A stretch of 64,000 bases of DNA from Planctomyces sp. (GTDB lineage: Bacteria > Planctomycetota > Planctomycetia > Planctomycetales > Planctomycetaceae): NCBI GenBank assembly GCA_016795105.1, contig JAEUIH010000011.1, positions 62,001 to 126,000 on the forward strand, given 5' to 3'. The position numbers were made by a program, and so were the translations under genes. The notes under the pieces are model-generated. The model did not search any database and was not told where the DNA came from. It saw only the letters and a program-made list of their open reading frames with translations. Of this stretch, positions 19,852 through 29,679 are shown piece by piece. Every line of letters begins with the position of its first letter. The first letter of the stretch is position 1.

Positions 19852-22416
19852 ATGTCTATTTCAATCCGTATGATTCCGCTTTTCGTTGCACTCCTGGTGT
19901 GTGCTGGCCCACTTGAACTGGCCAGCGCCCAGGAACAGTTCCCCATCTTTGAGTTTGGTGGTGCTGCTGAACCCGCAGGAGATCTGGAACTTGCCGCAAC
20001 CTTGAAGTCGGTGGATGCAACAACGGTTGAACTTAGCGTGATCGTGACGCTTCCGGAAGACTACTATATCTATTCCATGGATCCTTCGTTCGATGGTAAA
20101 GCGGAAATCAGTTTGAAGCTGCCCAGCGGTATTGAACCGTCGAGTGACTGGTCCGCAGATCGCAAACCAAAAGTTGTCGACGACCCATTCCTGAACCAGA
20201 CGGTTGAGAAGTTTATCGGAGGTGTGACATGGACTCGACGGTTCAAATCGAAGTCCGGTGCGATCCCCGAAGGTGTGACAATTTCAGGAGCACTGTCCGG
20301 ACAGTTCTGCAGCAGCGGAGAATCCGGAACCTGCGTCCCGCTGAATCCTCCTCGTGAGTTCTCCGCAAAGCTGTCGGGCAACGTGTCGGCAACCGGTGAC
20401 GTTCCGACTCCTGGCCGAGACACCCCGGTTACATCTGAACCAGGCACTTCTGAACCAGGTTCTGAAGCCTCGCCGTCTCAGACATCCTCGGAGAACTCAT
20501 CCGCATCGTCTCAGTCAACGATGACCATTCGGCCCAAGTCAGGGGAAGAAGATGCACCCATTGAATACAAAATCTCATTGATCAGCTCTTCGCCCGATTC
20601 GCCAACATCCCGGGGTGAAGTCACATTATCCATCAAGGCAATGGTTGAGAAACCCTGGCATACGTTTGCTCTCGACCAGGATCCCGACATGGCTGGGGAA
20701 CCAACTAAGTTTGAGGTTACGAAACTAATTGGCCTGAAAGAGCTGGACTCTGAGTTCATGCCATCGGTTCAGCCAGTGGTCGAAAAGCCGACGTCAGACA
20801 TCGTACAGAAGGTTCATTATGGGCAAATCGAATGGACTCGCAGATACAAAGCAACGAGCACCAAAGTTGGAATCGAAGGCACGATCCTGTTTCAACTGTG
20901 CAATGAAGGGACCTGCATTCCTCCATCAGAGGTAACGTTCGCTGTGGGTACCGGTGTCGCACCAGATCGTTCCAATCCGGAAACCCCCGCACCTGCTGCA
21001 AATGATGAAGCGGGAGCAGGCGACAACGCTGTAGAGGCCGGCGCCCCAGGTGGGGATGGCCTGGTTCCATTTGTACTAAGCGCCATCGCAGCCGGTTTTG
21101 TTGCGTTGCTCACTCCGTGTGTGTTCCCAATGGTACCTGTCACGGTTGCCTTCTTTTTGAAGCAATCAGAAAAGAAGACCGGCAGCTCAATCGGACTCGC
21201 CGTCGTGTATTGCCTTGGAATCATTGGTACTTTCACGGTGCTGGGCCTGTTGGTGGCTGTCATCTTTGGCCCCACTAAACTCAATGAACTCGCCAATGAT
21301 CGCTGGCTGAATCTTGGATTCTCGGGACTGTTCTTTTTGTTTTCCCTGATGCTGCTGGGCATGTTTGAACTCCGTATGCCATCGTGGCTGCTCACATGGT
21401 CGTCACGAAGAGAATCAACCGGCGGAGTTGTCGGTGCTCTGTTTATGGCGCTGACATTCACGCTTGTGTCCTTTACCTGTACCTTCGCATTCGTGGGTTC
21501 GCTGTTGGTATGGGCCGCGAAAGGCGACCGACTATGGCCCATCATCGGGATGCTGGCGTTCTCCGCAGCCTTTGCCAGCCCATTCTTCTTTCTTGCACTC
21601 TTCCCTGCACTGCTTAAGAAGCTTCCGAGAAGCGGCGGCTGGATGAATACCGTCAAGGTGACGATGGGATTGATTGAACTGGCTCTGGTCCTGAAGTTCC
21701 TGAGCGTTGCCGATATCGGATTCAGCCCGGACGGCCTGCCCTGGATTGTTGACCGAGCTTCGTTCCTCACTGGCTGGGTGGCAATCGCCGCGATCACCGG
21801 GATGTACCTGCTTGGGTTGTTTCGTATGTCGCATGATACCCCTGGTGATGGTATCTCTGCGATTCGTTGCTGCTTCGCGATCTTCTTTCTGGGCTTCTCT
21901 GCATACGTTGCTGCAGGTGTCTACAGCCCGGCACCTCCGAAGGGATGGATGTGGCAACAGGTTGCATCGTTTGCTCCGCCGGAAGCACCAACTCACCTGA
22001 TTGATTTCCGAGAAGCAGTTAGAATCGCCTCGCGATCGAACAAGCCACTGTTTATCGACTTCACCGGGGTGAACTGCGTCAACTGTCGAAAAATGGAACA
22101 GACGGTTCTGGTTCGCCCGGAAGTAACAGATGTCCTCAAACAGACAGTCCAGGTTCAGCTGTATACGGACAGAATTCCAGGAGTCACAGACACAAAGACT
22201 CACGAAACCCTCAAGGCTATCAACCTCAAACTTCAAGCGGACTGGTTTAAGGACGTAACCCTGCCCGGATATGCGATTGTGTCGCCGGATGGCAAAGTGG
22301 TATTCGCGGGATTCAAAGGGTACGATTCGAGCGGAGGAGAGAACTTCCTGAAATTCGTCAAAGCAGGTCTTGCGAACTGGAAGAAGTCTCAGGAACCGAG
22401 GACAGCAGGCAAATAA
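19852..22416 (+). CDS. DsbD-family thiol:disulfide interchange protein with two N-terminal domains
   Basis: 854 residues; AGGA nine bases upstream supports the start. DsbD passes electrons from the cytoplasm through the membrane to periplasmic disulfide proteins. After a signal peptide ending ASAQ there are two DsbD-alpha-like domains instead of one: about 30-170 with the Cys pair in FCSSGESGTCVP, and about 230-370 with the pair in LCNEGTCIPP. Both share the WTRRFK/WTRRYK block. The membrane domain (about 404-680) has LTPCVFPMVPV and a second conserved Cys in SFTCTFAFVG. The C-terminal thioredoxin domain carries Cys742-V-N-Cys745 in FTGVNCVNCRKME. Its stop overlaps the next start (TAATG). Confidence 0.92.
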   Translation: MSISIRMIPLFVALLVCAGPLELASAQEQFPIFEFGGAAEPAGDLELAATLKSVDATTVELSVIVTLPEDYYIYSMDPSFDGKAEISLKLPSGIEPSSDWSADRKPKVVDDPFLNQTVEKFIGGVTWTRRFKSKSGAIPEGVTISGALSGQFCSSGESGTCVPLNPPREFSAKLSGNVSATGDVPTPGRDTPVTSEPGTSEPGSEASPSQTSSENSSASSQSTMTIRPKSGEEDAPIEYKISLISSSPDSPTSRGEVTLSIKAMVEKPWHTFALDQDPDMAGEPTKFEVTKLIGLKELDSEFMPSVQPVVEKPTSDIVQKVHYGQIEWTRRYKATSTKVGIEGTILFQLCNEGTCIPPSEVTFAVGTGVAPDRSNPETPAPAANDEAGAGDNAVEAGAPGGDGLVPFVLSAIAAGFVALLTPCVFPMVPVTVAFFLKQSEKKTGSSIGLAVVYCLGIIGTFTVLGLLVAVIFGPTKLNELANDRWLNLGFSGLFFLFSLMLLGMFELRMPSWLLTWSSRRESTGGVVGALFMALTFTLVSFTCTFAFVGSLLVWAAKGDRLWPIIGMLAFSAAFASPFFFLALFPALLKKLPRSGGWMNTVKVTMGLIELALVLKFLSVADIGFSPDGLPWIVDRASFLTGWVAIAAITGMYLLGLFRMSHDTPGDGISAIRCCFAIFFLGFSAYVAAGVYSPAPPKGWMWQQVASFAPPEAPTHLIDFREAVRIASRSNKPLFIDFTGVNCVNCRKMEQTVLVRPEVTDVLKQTVQVQLYTDRIPGVTDTKTHETLKAINLKLQADWFKDVTLPGYAIVSPDGKVVFAGFKGYDSSGGENFLKFVKAGLANWKKSQEPRTAGK

Positions 22417-22802
22417 TGAAGATCGAACACCTTGCATTCAATGTTCCCGATCCACTCAATATGGCACGCTGGTATGTCGAGCATCTTGGTCTGACAGTTA
22501 AGCGTCGGACCATCGAACCACCGTATGCTCATTTTCTGGCGGATGACAGCGGAACTGTGATGCTTGAGATCTACGGGAATACCGAAGCCCCGGCCCTGAA
22601 CTTTCCTCAGGTTCAGCCTCCCGCCCTGCATCTTGCCTTCCTCTCGAAAGACCTCGCCGCAGACGTGAAACGACTCAAGGCTGCCGGGGCGACCATCGTG
22701 GCAGACGTGCATACACTGGCAACGGGCGATACATTTGCAATGCTGCGAGATCCATGGGGCCTTCCACTTCAGCTCGTCGATCGACAGTCGCCCATGATCT
22801 GA
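22416..22802 (+). CDS. VOC superfamily (glyoxalase/dioxygenase fold) protein
   Basis: 128 residues. It starts KIEHLAFNVPDPLNMARWYVEHLGL and ends with the second half-motif DTFAMLRDPWGLPLQLVDR, the paired beta-alpha-beta-beta-beta pattern of vicinal oxygen chelate proteins. Candidate metal ligands are His5, Glu52 (MLEIYG) and His72 (LHLAF). The reaction is not predictable. The start overlaps the dsbD-like stop by one base, so the two genes are translationally coupled. Confidence 0.88.
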   Translation: MKIEHLAFNVPDPLNMARWYVEHLGLTVKRRTIEPPYAHFLADDSGTVMLEIYGNTEAPALNFPQVQPPALHLAFLSKDLAADVKRLKAAGATIVADVHTLATGDTFAMLRDPWGLPLQLVDRQSPMI

Positions 22803-22904
22803 ACTGATGCTCTATTCACTGACGAGACGCTCTGCGATTTCAGGGGCCATCTGACCTTTCGGCGAGATTCGACGTACATCAATACACGCTTCCGGAGGAA
22901 CACC

Positions 22905-23888
22905 ATGCAGATGTTTCACTTCGCTGCCGCTATGCGGACTGCTTTTGTGTTTGCTGTTACTGTTCTGGTAACGCACACACAGATTGCCTTTTCCGCGGAA
23001 GGCGCTCGTGTCGTTGAATGGCACGGATACAAACAGGCGATTGAGCTCAGGAACGAACATGTTCGAGTTGTCCTGTGTCCCGAAGTGGGAGGACGCGTTC
23101 TTGAATACTCCCTCGATGGCGAAAACATCCTCTATGTTTCCCCTGACGAGAAGTCATGGAAACCCGGCGACAATCCACCTTCGTCCGCAGGACGTTTCGA
23201 CATCGGGCCCGAACTGGTGATACCACCTCGACCAGTCCTGTGGAGCGGTGCATGGACGGGTGTCATTACCGGAGATCGCAGCGCCCGGCTGGAGAGTCAG
23301 TCTGATCCGTCAACCGGTGTAAAGCTCACGCGTGAGTTTGTCCTCGATCAGGAAGGGACTCACCTCGAATGCAGCCAGACGATCATCAATGTCTCCGACA
23401 GCGTAAAGGAATGGTGTCACTGGAGCCGCACCTTCGCAGTGGGCAAAGGCATCTGTTTCATTCCGGTCACAACCCCCAGCCGCTTCCCCAATCACTATGT
23501 GATGTATGAAGAAGGCACATTGATCAACATGAAGCCCGAAGATCCCAACATTCGGATTCGCGACGGCTTCATCGAAATTCTCGCCGCACCTCGAAAACCA
23601 AAGCTCGGGTTTGATTCGTTCGCTGGAAGAATCGCGTATCTCGCTCCGAACAATCTGTTGTTTGTGAAACGATTTGAAACCGACCGCAGGCGAGTCTTCA
23701 ATGAGGCCGCCGGTCTGACAATTTCTGTCTGGTACCCTCAGGGCGACATGATCGAACTCGAACCCATCGGCCCGGCAGAAACCCTGTCCCCCGGCGAATC
23801 CGCCACCTACACCGAACACTGGACCCTCACCAAAACCCCCTTCTCCACCCCCATCCACCCCGACCACCTTCGTACAATTCTCAAATAA
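22905..23888 (+). CDS. Secreted galactose-mutarotase-fold protein (DUF4380-like)
   Basis: 327 residues, with GGAGG six bases before the ATG. The signal peptide ends near IAFSAEG (residue 31). The block IELRNEHVRVVLCPEVGGRVLEYSLDGENILY is the start typical of DUF4380-like and aldose-1-epimerase-fold proteins; VKEWCHWSRTF and a C-terminal HWTLT follow. It probably binds or processes sugars in the periplasm, but no catalytic pair can be named. The TAA stop lies inside the left end of the MITE-like element. Confidence 0.75.
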   Translation: MQMFHFAAAMRTAFVFAVTVLVTHTQIAFSAEGARVVEWHGYKQAIELRNEHVRVVLCPEVGGRVLEYSLDGENILYVSPDEKSWKPGDNPPSSAGRFDIGPELVIPPRPVLWSGAWTGVITGDRSARLESQSDPSTGVKLTREFVLDQEGTHLECSQTIINVSDSVKEWCHWSRTFAVGKGICFIPVTTPSRFPNHYVMYEEGTLINMKPEDPNIRIRDGFIEILAAPRKPKLGFDSFAGRIAYLAPNNLLFVKRFETDRRRVFNEAAGLTISVWYPQGDMIELEPIGPAETLSPGESATYTEHWTLTKTPFSTPIHPDHLRTILK

Positions 23889-24164
23889 AGGTGCCACGGA
23901 CCGTTTTGGCAATATAGGAAACCTACACCGGCATTATGGTGGAAGACGTTGCGCAACGAAATGCCAATTTCGTCTGGGGGCTGGTTGGATTCAATCCCGC
24001 ACCATCAATTCTTAGATCCGTTCAATCGACGCCGACCCCGTCGATCGACGGCTTCAACTCCGTCGTGAAAGAGATGGCAGAGACCCACACGTTGGCTGTT
24101 TCGAATCACAGGGATTCGGCAACCAAAACTACCCATACTACCAAAACGGTCCGTGGCACCTTTA
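23886..24164. mobile_element. MITE-like element with 24-bp perfect terminal inverted repeats
   Basis: The outer 24 bases (23886-23909; core GGTGCCACGGACCG) are exactly the reverse complement of 24141-24164. They enclose 231 bp without a credible gene. Both ends are TA, as expected for Tc1/mariner or IS630-type insertion with TA duplication. The left TAA serves as stop for the mutarotase-fold gene and the right TTA supplies the stop for the convergent HEAT-like gene. No transposase is encoded, so it would be non-autonomous. A very long bidirectional terminator is the alternative reading. Confidence 0.65.
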
Positions 24165-25544
24165 ATTGGTGTGGAGGGCTTTGAGGGCGAGGTTGGCGGA
24201 GTGGCGGATTTGAGGGAGGTTGTCGGTGAGGCATTCCCGAACGAATGATTCGTGCCTCGCTGCAAGTGTTGGGTTCCGGCGAATCGCTTTGAGAATCCAA
24301 AGTCGACTGCTTTTTGAACCATTCAGCATTGATTGGTGTACGTGTTCGTCGAGGCTGGCCAGTAGGTATTGTTCAGAGCGACGTTCCTCAGCTCTATGCT
24401 CCTGTTGTTCCTCAAAGAGGAGCAGGAGTTGCTGTTTTCCGGGGTCTCCCAATCGGGCTTCGTCTGCGATACGTTCGAAGTCCTGTTTTCTCAGAGTTTC
24501 GACAGAGGTGGCTATCCAGGTAGCGGCGGCCAGCCAGCGGATGAGAAATTCATCGTCGTGGAACATCGCTTCGATTTCGGGCTGGGCAGATTCTGCAAGA
24601 CAACCGAATTCAGCCAGGCACGCTAGAGCAGCGCACCGAAATAGCGAGGGATACTCGGGCTTCAGAAACTCGAGGCAAAAATCCATCTCCGAAAGGATGC
24701 GATCTGATCCGCTCAATCCCGTCAGCAGCCCCAGCGGAAAGAATCCAAGTCCGATTTGTTGGAATGGCTCTTCAGAAATGGGTAGCCGGGCAATACGGTG
24801 CCACTCAGCCTCAGCGAAGCACAGCGTTTCGTCGCTCAACGTTTGCACCTCGCGGATGATGACAGGGCCAACTTCCTGATCAGCCGGTAGTGTATAAGGC
24901 GTCACCAACAGGAGTTCTCTGATGAGTGCATCAGATTGAGCTCCAGGGGGCAAAACTTGTCTAGCTCGCGCGATACCAGAACCATCGGCGTGAGAGACTG
25001 CCATACAAAGAGCGATCACTGCCAATGCGTGCTGACGTTCAGAAGACTCCGGTTCTTCAATGGTAACTCTGTATTGTTCAATCATTTCTTCCAGCAGCAT
25101 CTGAAACTCAACTTGAAATCGTGCTGCGAAAGATTTGCGCTGTACGGGATCGAGAAGTTGTCGACCGAACAATTGATCGACAACTTCCTTCCTGTGTCCG
25201 GCGGACAAAGCGGCTTCAACTGCTATGGTCTGCGCGGCCAGTGAGAGTGTCACTGATGCGTGCTGACTTTGGGGCCCAGGGTTCTCCCGGAGCATTTCTA
25301 GCCAGTAGGCAATCGGTTTTTCGAAATCCGCCGTCAGCGCCACAGTCGCCTCCTGCAACTCCTCGGTCGTAGTAGCTCCATGTGGTCGTTCAGCAACGGA
25401 GTCCAGTAGTTCATCGGACTTTTCCTGAAGTGCTGACTGCTCATCTGCCAGAGTGAACTCCGAGGATCCTGCTATGATGAGGCAGACCAGGGTCAATGCC
25501 GTTCGAATCCCGGTTATGCCGTTTCGCATCCTTGCTGCTTTCAT
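24162..25544 (-). CDS. Secreted helical repeat (HEAT-like) protein, unknown function
   Basis: 460 residues. Signal peptide or anchor at about 8-33 (GIRTALTLVCLIIAGSSEFTLA). The rest is almost wholly helical. The C-terminal half has HEAT-like pairs such as FLIRWLAAATWIATS and PQIRHSANLALKALH. No catalytic motif was seen. It is 87 bases downstream of the secA-like gene on the same strand, with a palindromic repeat between them. Its stop codon is provided by the MITE-like element, so its original C-terminus may have been slightly different. Confidence 0.65.
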   Translation of the reverse strand: MKAARMRNGITGIRTALTLVCLIIAGSSEFTLADEQSALQEKSDELLDSVAERPHGATTTEELQEATVALTADFEKPIAYWLEMLRENPGPQSQHASVTLSLAAQTIAVEAALSAGHRKEVVDQLFGRQLLDPVQRKSFAARFQVEFQMLLEEMIEQYRVTIEEPESSERQHALAVIALCMAVSHADGSGIARARQVLPPGAQSDALIRELLLVTPYTLPADQEVGPVIIREVQTLSDETLCFAEAEWHRIARLPISEEPFQQIGLGFFPLGLLTGLSGSDRILSEMDFCLEFLKPEYPSLFRCAALACLAEFGCLAESAQPEIEAMFHDDEFLIRWLAAATWIATSVETLRKQDFERIADEARLGDPGKQQLLLLFEEQQEHRAEERRSEQYLLASLDEHVHQSMLNGSKSSRLWILKAIRRNPTLAARHESFVRECLTDNLPQIRHSANLALKALHTN

Positions 25545-25581
25545 TTGTCGGGAGTGTGTGGGGGGGGCGGTGAGAATCGCA

Positions 25582-25622
25582 GCCAGGGGTTCGTCATCAC
25601 GGCGGAGCGTGATGAGTACTTT
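25582..25622. repeat. REP-like palindromic repeat, copy A
   Basis: Stem TCATCACG / CGTGATGA (25594-25601 and 25608-25615) with loop GCGGAG, followed by GTACTTT. It differs from the copy at 58132 by one base over 41 positions. Confidence 0.85.
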
Positions 25623-25631
25623 GCCGGGGGA

Positions 25632-27575
25632 TCAGGATTCGGTGAGTTCGAGGAAGGGATCGAGGCCCATGTTTTCGTATTGTTCGAGTCGGAAGCGTTC
25701 CTGTTTCAGGAGGTGCTTGCGTTGCTTGCGGTGGTTCTTTTCGAGGAATCGCTGAACGCGCCGAAAGTAGCTCAGCCAGGACCTGCCGAGTTCTCCGTTG
25801 CGATCCGCCATGGCTGTGCGAATCTTGCGCTGCACTTCACGAGGTTCGCGGCATCGCAGGAGTTCGTCTTCCAGTGAGAGAAAGAACTGATAGCCACCCG
25901 GATCCCCCTGCCGAGCAGACCGCCCGATGAGCTGGCGATCGATACGCTTCGAACTGTGCAGTTCAGTGGCGATGACATGCAGACCACCGGCTTTGCGAAC
26001 TTCGTCGTTAAGGAGAATGTCGGTTCCGCGTCCTGCCATGTTCGTCGCAATGGTGACTCGCCCGGGCAGCCCTGCCTTTTCTACAATGGCTGCTTCCTGT
26101 TCGTGGTAGCGAGCGTTGAGAATCAGATGCTCAATACCGGCGGTCGTGAGTGCCTCGCCGAGCGCTTCGGATGCTTCCACGGAGGGCGTACCGATCAGTA
26201 TCGAGCGCCCCGCCTTAATCAGATGCCGAATCTCCTCAATTATGGCATTTCGCTTTGCCTGCTGAGTCTTAAAGATCCTGTACGGACGTCCTCGGCGAAT
26301 GCATCGCCGGTTGGTTGGGATTCGAGTGACCTTGAGCTTATAAGTCTTGCGGAGTTCAGCTCTGGCAGGCAACGCTGTCCCGGTCATTCCGCAGAGGTTT
26401 GTATACTGACGGAAGAAACTCTGAACCGTGATACGGGCTGCTTCACCGGTGGCTGCCGTAATCGGGACGAGTTCCTTTGCTTCGATCGCCTGATGCAGGC
26501 CATCCTGCCATTTTCGGCCGTCCATAACACGACCGGTTCCTTCGTCAACAATCACAATCTTGTTTTCGACGATGACATAATCACGATCTCGCTCAAAGGC
26601 ATGCTTGGCCGTCAGAGCCTTTTCCACCTGACCATAGATACGTTCAGTATCCATGGAGCTCAGCAGAGACGGCTTTGACATCAGCACAACTTTTCGACAA
26701 CCGGTATCAGTCAGCCACGCGGAGCGGCGTTCTGGTTCATAAACATAATCTTCGCGAGGCTGAAGCTGAAAAGTTGCTCGATTGCTCCAGCGGAAGAGGT
26801 TGACGGTAGCCGGGTCATTTGGCTTCGTCAGACCAATGATCAAAGGGGTTCTGGCTTCATCGATCAGAATACTGTCGGCTTCGTCAATCAGAGCAAAGTA
26901 ATGACCTCGCTGAACAGGTTCTTCTGAACCCTGAGTCGTACGCACATATCTTCGCATACAGGGACCGTCATCAACGCTGGCCCCTTTGCGCAGTCGGTCT
27001 CGCAGAAAATCGAACCCCATTTCCTTGGAAGTGCCGTAAGTGATGTCTGCCGCATAGTTGCGCCGACGTTCGTCGGGCTCCATGTTTTCCAGAATCTTCC
27101 CGACGGTGAGTCCCAGTTTTACATGTACCGGGCCCATGGTTTCCGCATCGCGCTTTGCGAGATAGTCGTTGACGGTGATTACGTGGCAGCCCTGTCCCGG
27201 AAGTGCTCGCAGAAAGGCGGGCATGGTGGCCGTCAGAGTCTTACCTTCTCCGGTCTGCATTTCGGCGATGTGGCCTTCGAACAGGGCGATCGCCCCCATA
27301 ATCTGGACTTCGAAGTGCTGAATTCCAAGGACACGGCGAGACGATTCACGCACGAGTGCGTAGGCTTCCGGTAGCAGAGTCGCCAGCGGCACGCCGGCTT
27401 TGGCTTCCCAACGGATCTTTCTGCCGGCTGACAGCAATTCATCATCAGACATGTCTTTCATTTTTTCAGACTGTTTGATGATCCGGCGGGCCATGGCGCG
27501 CCAGCGAGAGCGACGTGCCGGAGCCGGCATAAACCCGGTTTTCAGCAGATGAAAGATTTTTGCAGGAAGACTCAT
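25632..27575 (-). CDS. Short SecA-family translocase ATPase
   Basis: 647 residues against about 850-1000 for housekeeping SecA. The DEAD-motor is intact: Walker A TGEGKT at 108-113, FALIDEADSILIDEARTPLIIG as motif II, MTGTA, and NMAGRGTDI and QLIGRSARQGDPG in the second motor half. The preprotein cross-linking region is present (VYEPERRSAWLTDTG to CGMTG). After the motor only about 90 basic residues remain, so the helical wing, most of the scaffold and the C-terminal zinc finger are missing. It is best seen as an accessory SecA-like ATPase; planctomycetes normally have a full-length secA elsewhere. Confidence 0.85.
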   Translation of the reverse strand: MSLPAKIFHLLKTGFMPAPARRSRWRAMARRIIKQSEKMKDMSDDELLSAGRKIRWEAKAGVPLATLLPEAYALVRESSRRVLGIQHFEVQIMGAIALFEGHIAEMQTGEGKTLTATMPAFLRALPGQGCHVITVNDYLAKRDAETMGPVHVKLGLTVGKILENMEPDERRRNYAADITYGTSKEMGFDFLRDRLRKGASVDDGPCMRRYVRTTQGSEEPVQRGHYFALIDEADSILIDEARTPLIIGLTKPNDPATVNLFRWSNRATFQLQPREDYVYEPERRSAWLTDTGCRKVVLMSKPSLLSSMDTERIYGQVEKALTAKHAFERDRDYVIVENKIVIVDEGTGRVMDGRKWQDGLHQAIEAKELVPITAATGEAARITVQSFFRQYTNLCGMTGTALPARAELRKTYKLKVTRIPTNRRCIRRGRPYRIFKTQQAKRNAIIEEIRHLIKAGRSILIGTPSVEASEALGEALTTAGIEHLILNARYHEQEAAIVEKAGLPGRVTIATNMAGRGTDILLNDEVRKAGGLHVIATELHSSKRIDRQLIGRSARQGDPGGYQFFLSLEDELLRCREPREVQRKIRTAMADRNGELGRSWLSYFRRVQRFLEKNHRKQRKHLLKQERFRLEQYENMGLDPFLELTES

Positions 27576-27719
27576 GCCGCAGATTCTCTCGATATTCGCA
27601 GTCGTTTTTTGGCGTCGGGGGGTTGCCAGAGACGCTCCCTGATATGTTAACCTGCGACCCGCTTTTGGCGTAGACCGTTTGTCTCAGGTTTCAGATTCGG
27701 CAGATTTCAGGACGTGGAT

Positions 27720-28457
27720 ATGGCGCAAAACGAACATCTCAGCCGGATTGAAACCCTTTGGTCGGTTGTTCGTCAGGCACACGCTACGGATTCTGCCGCC
27801 ACTTCGGCCGCTCGAGCTCAGCTGATTGACCGCTACGGAAGCGCGATTCGCAGCTATCTGATGGCCTGTCTCCGCGATTCTGATGCCGTAGACGAAGTTT
27901 TTCAGGAATTCTCACTTCGTTTTGTCCGAGGCGAACTGGCGGGTGTTTCCCCCGATAAAGGGCGTTTTCGCAGCTATATCAAAACTGTTATTTACCATCT
28001 GGTCGCCGACTTTGGGCGGAAGAAGAAGCGATATCAGGCTGCAGCCATTGAGCACGAAAGTCTGCTGGCCGAAAATCGCGATGACGAAACCAGTCACCTT
28101 GACCGTCAGTTTCAGGAGAGCTGGCGAGACAGTCTGCTGAGTCGCGCCTGGGAGCAACTCCAGGCTGATGAGCAGTCCACGGGTAAGCAGTGGTACACTG
28201 TTCTGCAGTGTCGTGCTCACAACCCTGACCTCAAATCTCCGGAGCTTGCCGAACTGGTTTCAAAACAGACCGGGCGTGAGATCAGCGTCGCCAACATTCG
28301 CGTACTCGTCCATCGAGCACGCGAACGCTTCGCAGAAATTCTCATTGCTCTGGTCCGAGAATCTCTGGCAACTCCCGATGAAGAGACGCTCGAGCATGAA
28401 TTGATCGACCTGAACCTCTGGCCGTACTGCAAACCACTTCTTCGGCCCGACGCTTAG
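27720..28457 (+). CDS. ECF-type RNA polymerase sigma factor
   Basis: 245 residues from the ATG at 27720 with AGGA seven bases upstream; a GTG at 27714 is too close to that site. Region 2 is seen in IRSYLMACLRDSDAVDEVFQEFSLRFVRGEL and region 4 in the VANIRVLVHRARERFAEIL helix-turn-helix. The spacer with DRQFQESWRDSLLSRAWEQLQ is the type found in planctomycete sigma factors linked to protein kinases. No anti-sigma gene is adjacent. It is divergent from the secA-like gene. Confidence 0.88.
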   Translation: MAQNEHLSRIETLWSVVRQAHATDSAATSAARAQLIDRYGSAIRSYLMACLRDSDAVDEVFQEFSLRFVRGELAGVSPDKGRFRSYIKTVIYHLVADFGRKKKRYQAAAIEHESLLAENRDDETSHLDRQFQESWRDSLLSRAWEQLQADEQSTGKQWYTVLQCRAHNPDLKSPELAELVSKQTGREISVANIRVLVHRARERFAEILIALVRESLATPDEETLEHELIDLNLWPYCKPLLRPDA

Positions 28458-28487
28458 ACGCCAAAACGCTGGACATTAAACAAGACG

Positions 28488-29579
28488 CTAGACATTAAAG
28501 AGGAAGTGACAGATGTCACCATCCTGCATCACATACGCCTTGCCTTCAACTCGCAGCTTGCCGGCCGAACGAATATCTTTTTCGGTTTTGTAAGTCTCGA
28601 GGTCCTGGAGGGTATAGACTTCACAGCGGATGAAGCCCCGTTCGAAGTCGCTGTGAATGACGCCAGCCGCCTGTGGAGCGGTTGCCCCGATCGGAATCGT
28701 CCATGCGCGGACTTCTTTTTCGCCGGCTGTGAAGTAGCTTTGCAATCCCAGTGTAGTGTAAGTTGCTCGGGCCACAGCACCGAGCGCTGGTTCTTTCAGG
28801 CCTACGGATGCCAGCATTTCCCCTCGGTCGGCTTCGTCAAGTTCAGCGAGTTCTGCTTCCAGCTTGGCGCAGACGGGCACCACGGATGCACCGGCCTTGG
28901 CTGCGTAATCGCGAACCTGCTGAACAAGCGGAGATTTCCCTTCAAGATCGTTTTCATCCACATTGGCAACAAACAGGATCGGCTTGGCGGTCATCAGTCC
29001 AAGGTTGCGAACGATTTTTTGCTCTTCGTCGGTCCAGGACAAACTTCGCAGAGGGTTACCGGCATTGATTTCGACGAGGCACTTTTCCATGACCTCAACG
29101 CGCATCTTTGCTTCTTTGTCGCCCGACTTGGCAGTTCGCTGAGCCTTGGGAATTGAATTCTCGAGTGACTGCATGTCCGCCAGCATCAACTCGGTCTCGA
29201 TGACCTCAATGTCAGACAACGGATTCACTCCGCCACCCACATGAGTCACATCAACATCTTCAAAACATCTCACAACCTGCAGAATCGCGTCCACTTCGCG
29301 GATATGGCTGAGGAACTTATTACCGAGTCCTTCTCCGACACTTGCCCCTTTGACGATCCCCGCGATATCGACGAGTTTGAGGATTGCCGGAATGACTTTC
29401 TGGGGAGGAATGTATTTTGTGATGCGAGTCAGACGTTCGTCGGGAACACTGACAATCCCCTCGTTGGGTTCGATCGTACAGAATGGGTAGTTGGCACTCT
29501 GTGCAGCTGTAGAGCAGGTCAGCGCATTAAACAAAGTACTCTTGCCAACATTCGGCAGACCAACAATTCCAGCTTCCAT
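28488..29579 (-). CDS. ychF: Redox-regulated ATPase YchF (OLA1 family)
   Basis: 363 residues, the usual length. P-loop GLPNVGKST at 7-15, G3-like [20 protein letters not shown] and the NVDEND specificity motif of the family, which binds ATP rather than GTP. The TGS-like C-terminus ends [13 protein letters not shown] to [15 protein letters not shown]. It associates with ribosomes. Its last 18 bases are followed by an imperfect second copy (GACATTAAA at 28473 and 28491), a small duplication after the stop. Confidence 0.96.
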   Translation of the reverse strand: MEAGIVGLPNVGKSTLFNALTCSTAAQSANYPFCTIEPNEGIVSVPDERLTRITKYIPPQKVIPAILKLVDIAGIVKGASVGEGLGNKFLSHIREVDAILQVVRCFEDVDVTHVGGGVNPLSDIEVIETELMLADMQSLENSIPKAQRTAKSGDKEAKMRVEVMEKCLVEINAGNPLRSLSWTDEEQKIVRNLGLMTAKPILFVANVDENDLEGKSPLVQQVRDYAAKAGASVVPVCAKLEAELAELDEADRGEMLASVGLKEPALGAVARATYTTLGLQSYFTAGEKEVRAWTIPIGATAPQAAGVIHSDFERGFIRCEVYTLQDLETYKTEKDIRSAGKLRVEGKAYVMQDGDICHFLFNV

Positions 29580-29679
29580 GAATCACTTCCCGACTTCTGA
29601 CAATCAGTAACGTAAAATTTGACTTTGAGGAACTCGGGCTCATCGCCCGAAAAATGACAACACTCAGTGGCAGTCTGGA

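Noticed and set aside
23936-24184. 82-residue open frame inside the MITE-like element
   Set aside because: It crosses the right terminal repeat and overlaps the end of the HEAT-like gene; no recognisable domain and no transposase motif.
28466-28500. Attachment-site-like direct repeat after ychF
   Set aside because: Only about 15 bases, immediately adjacent copies, no integrase and no tRNA; a small local duplication explains it.
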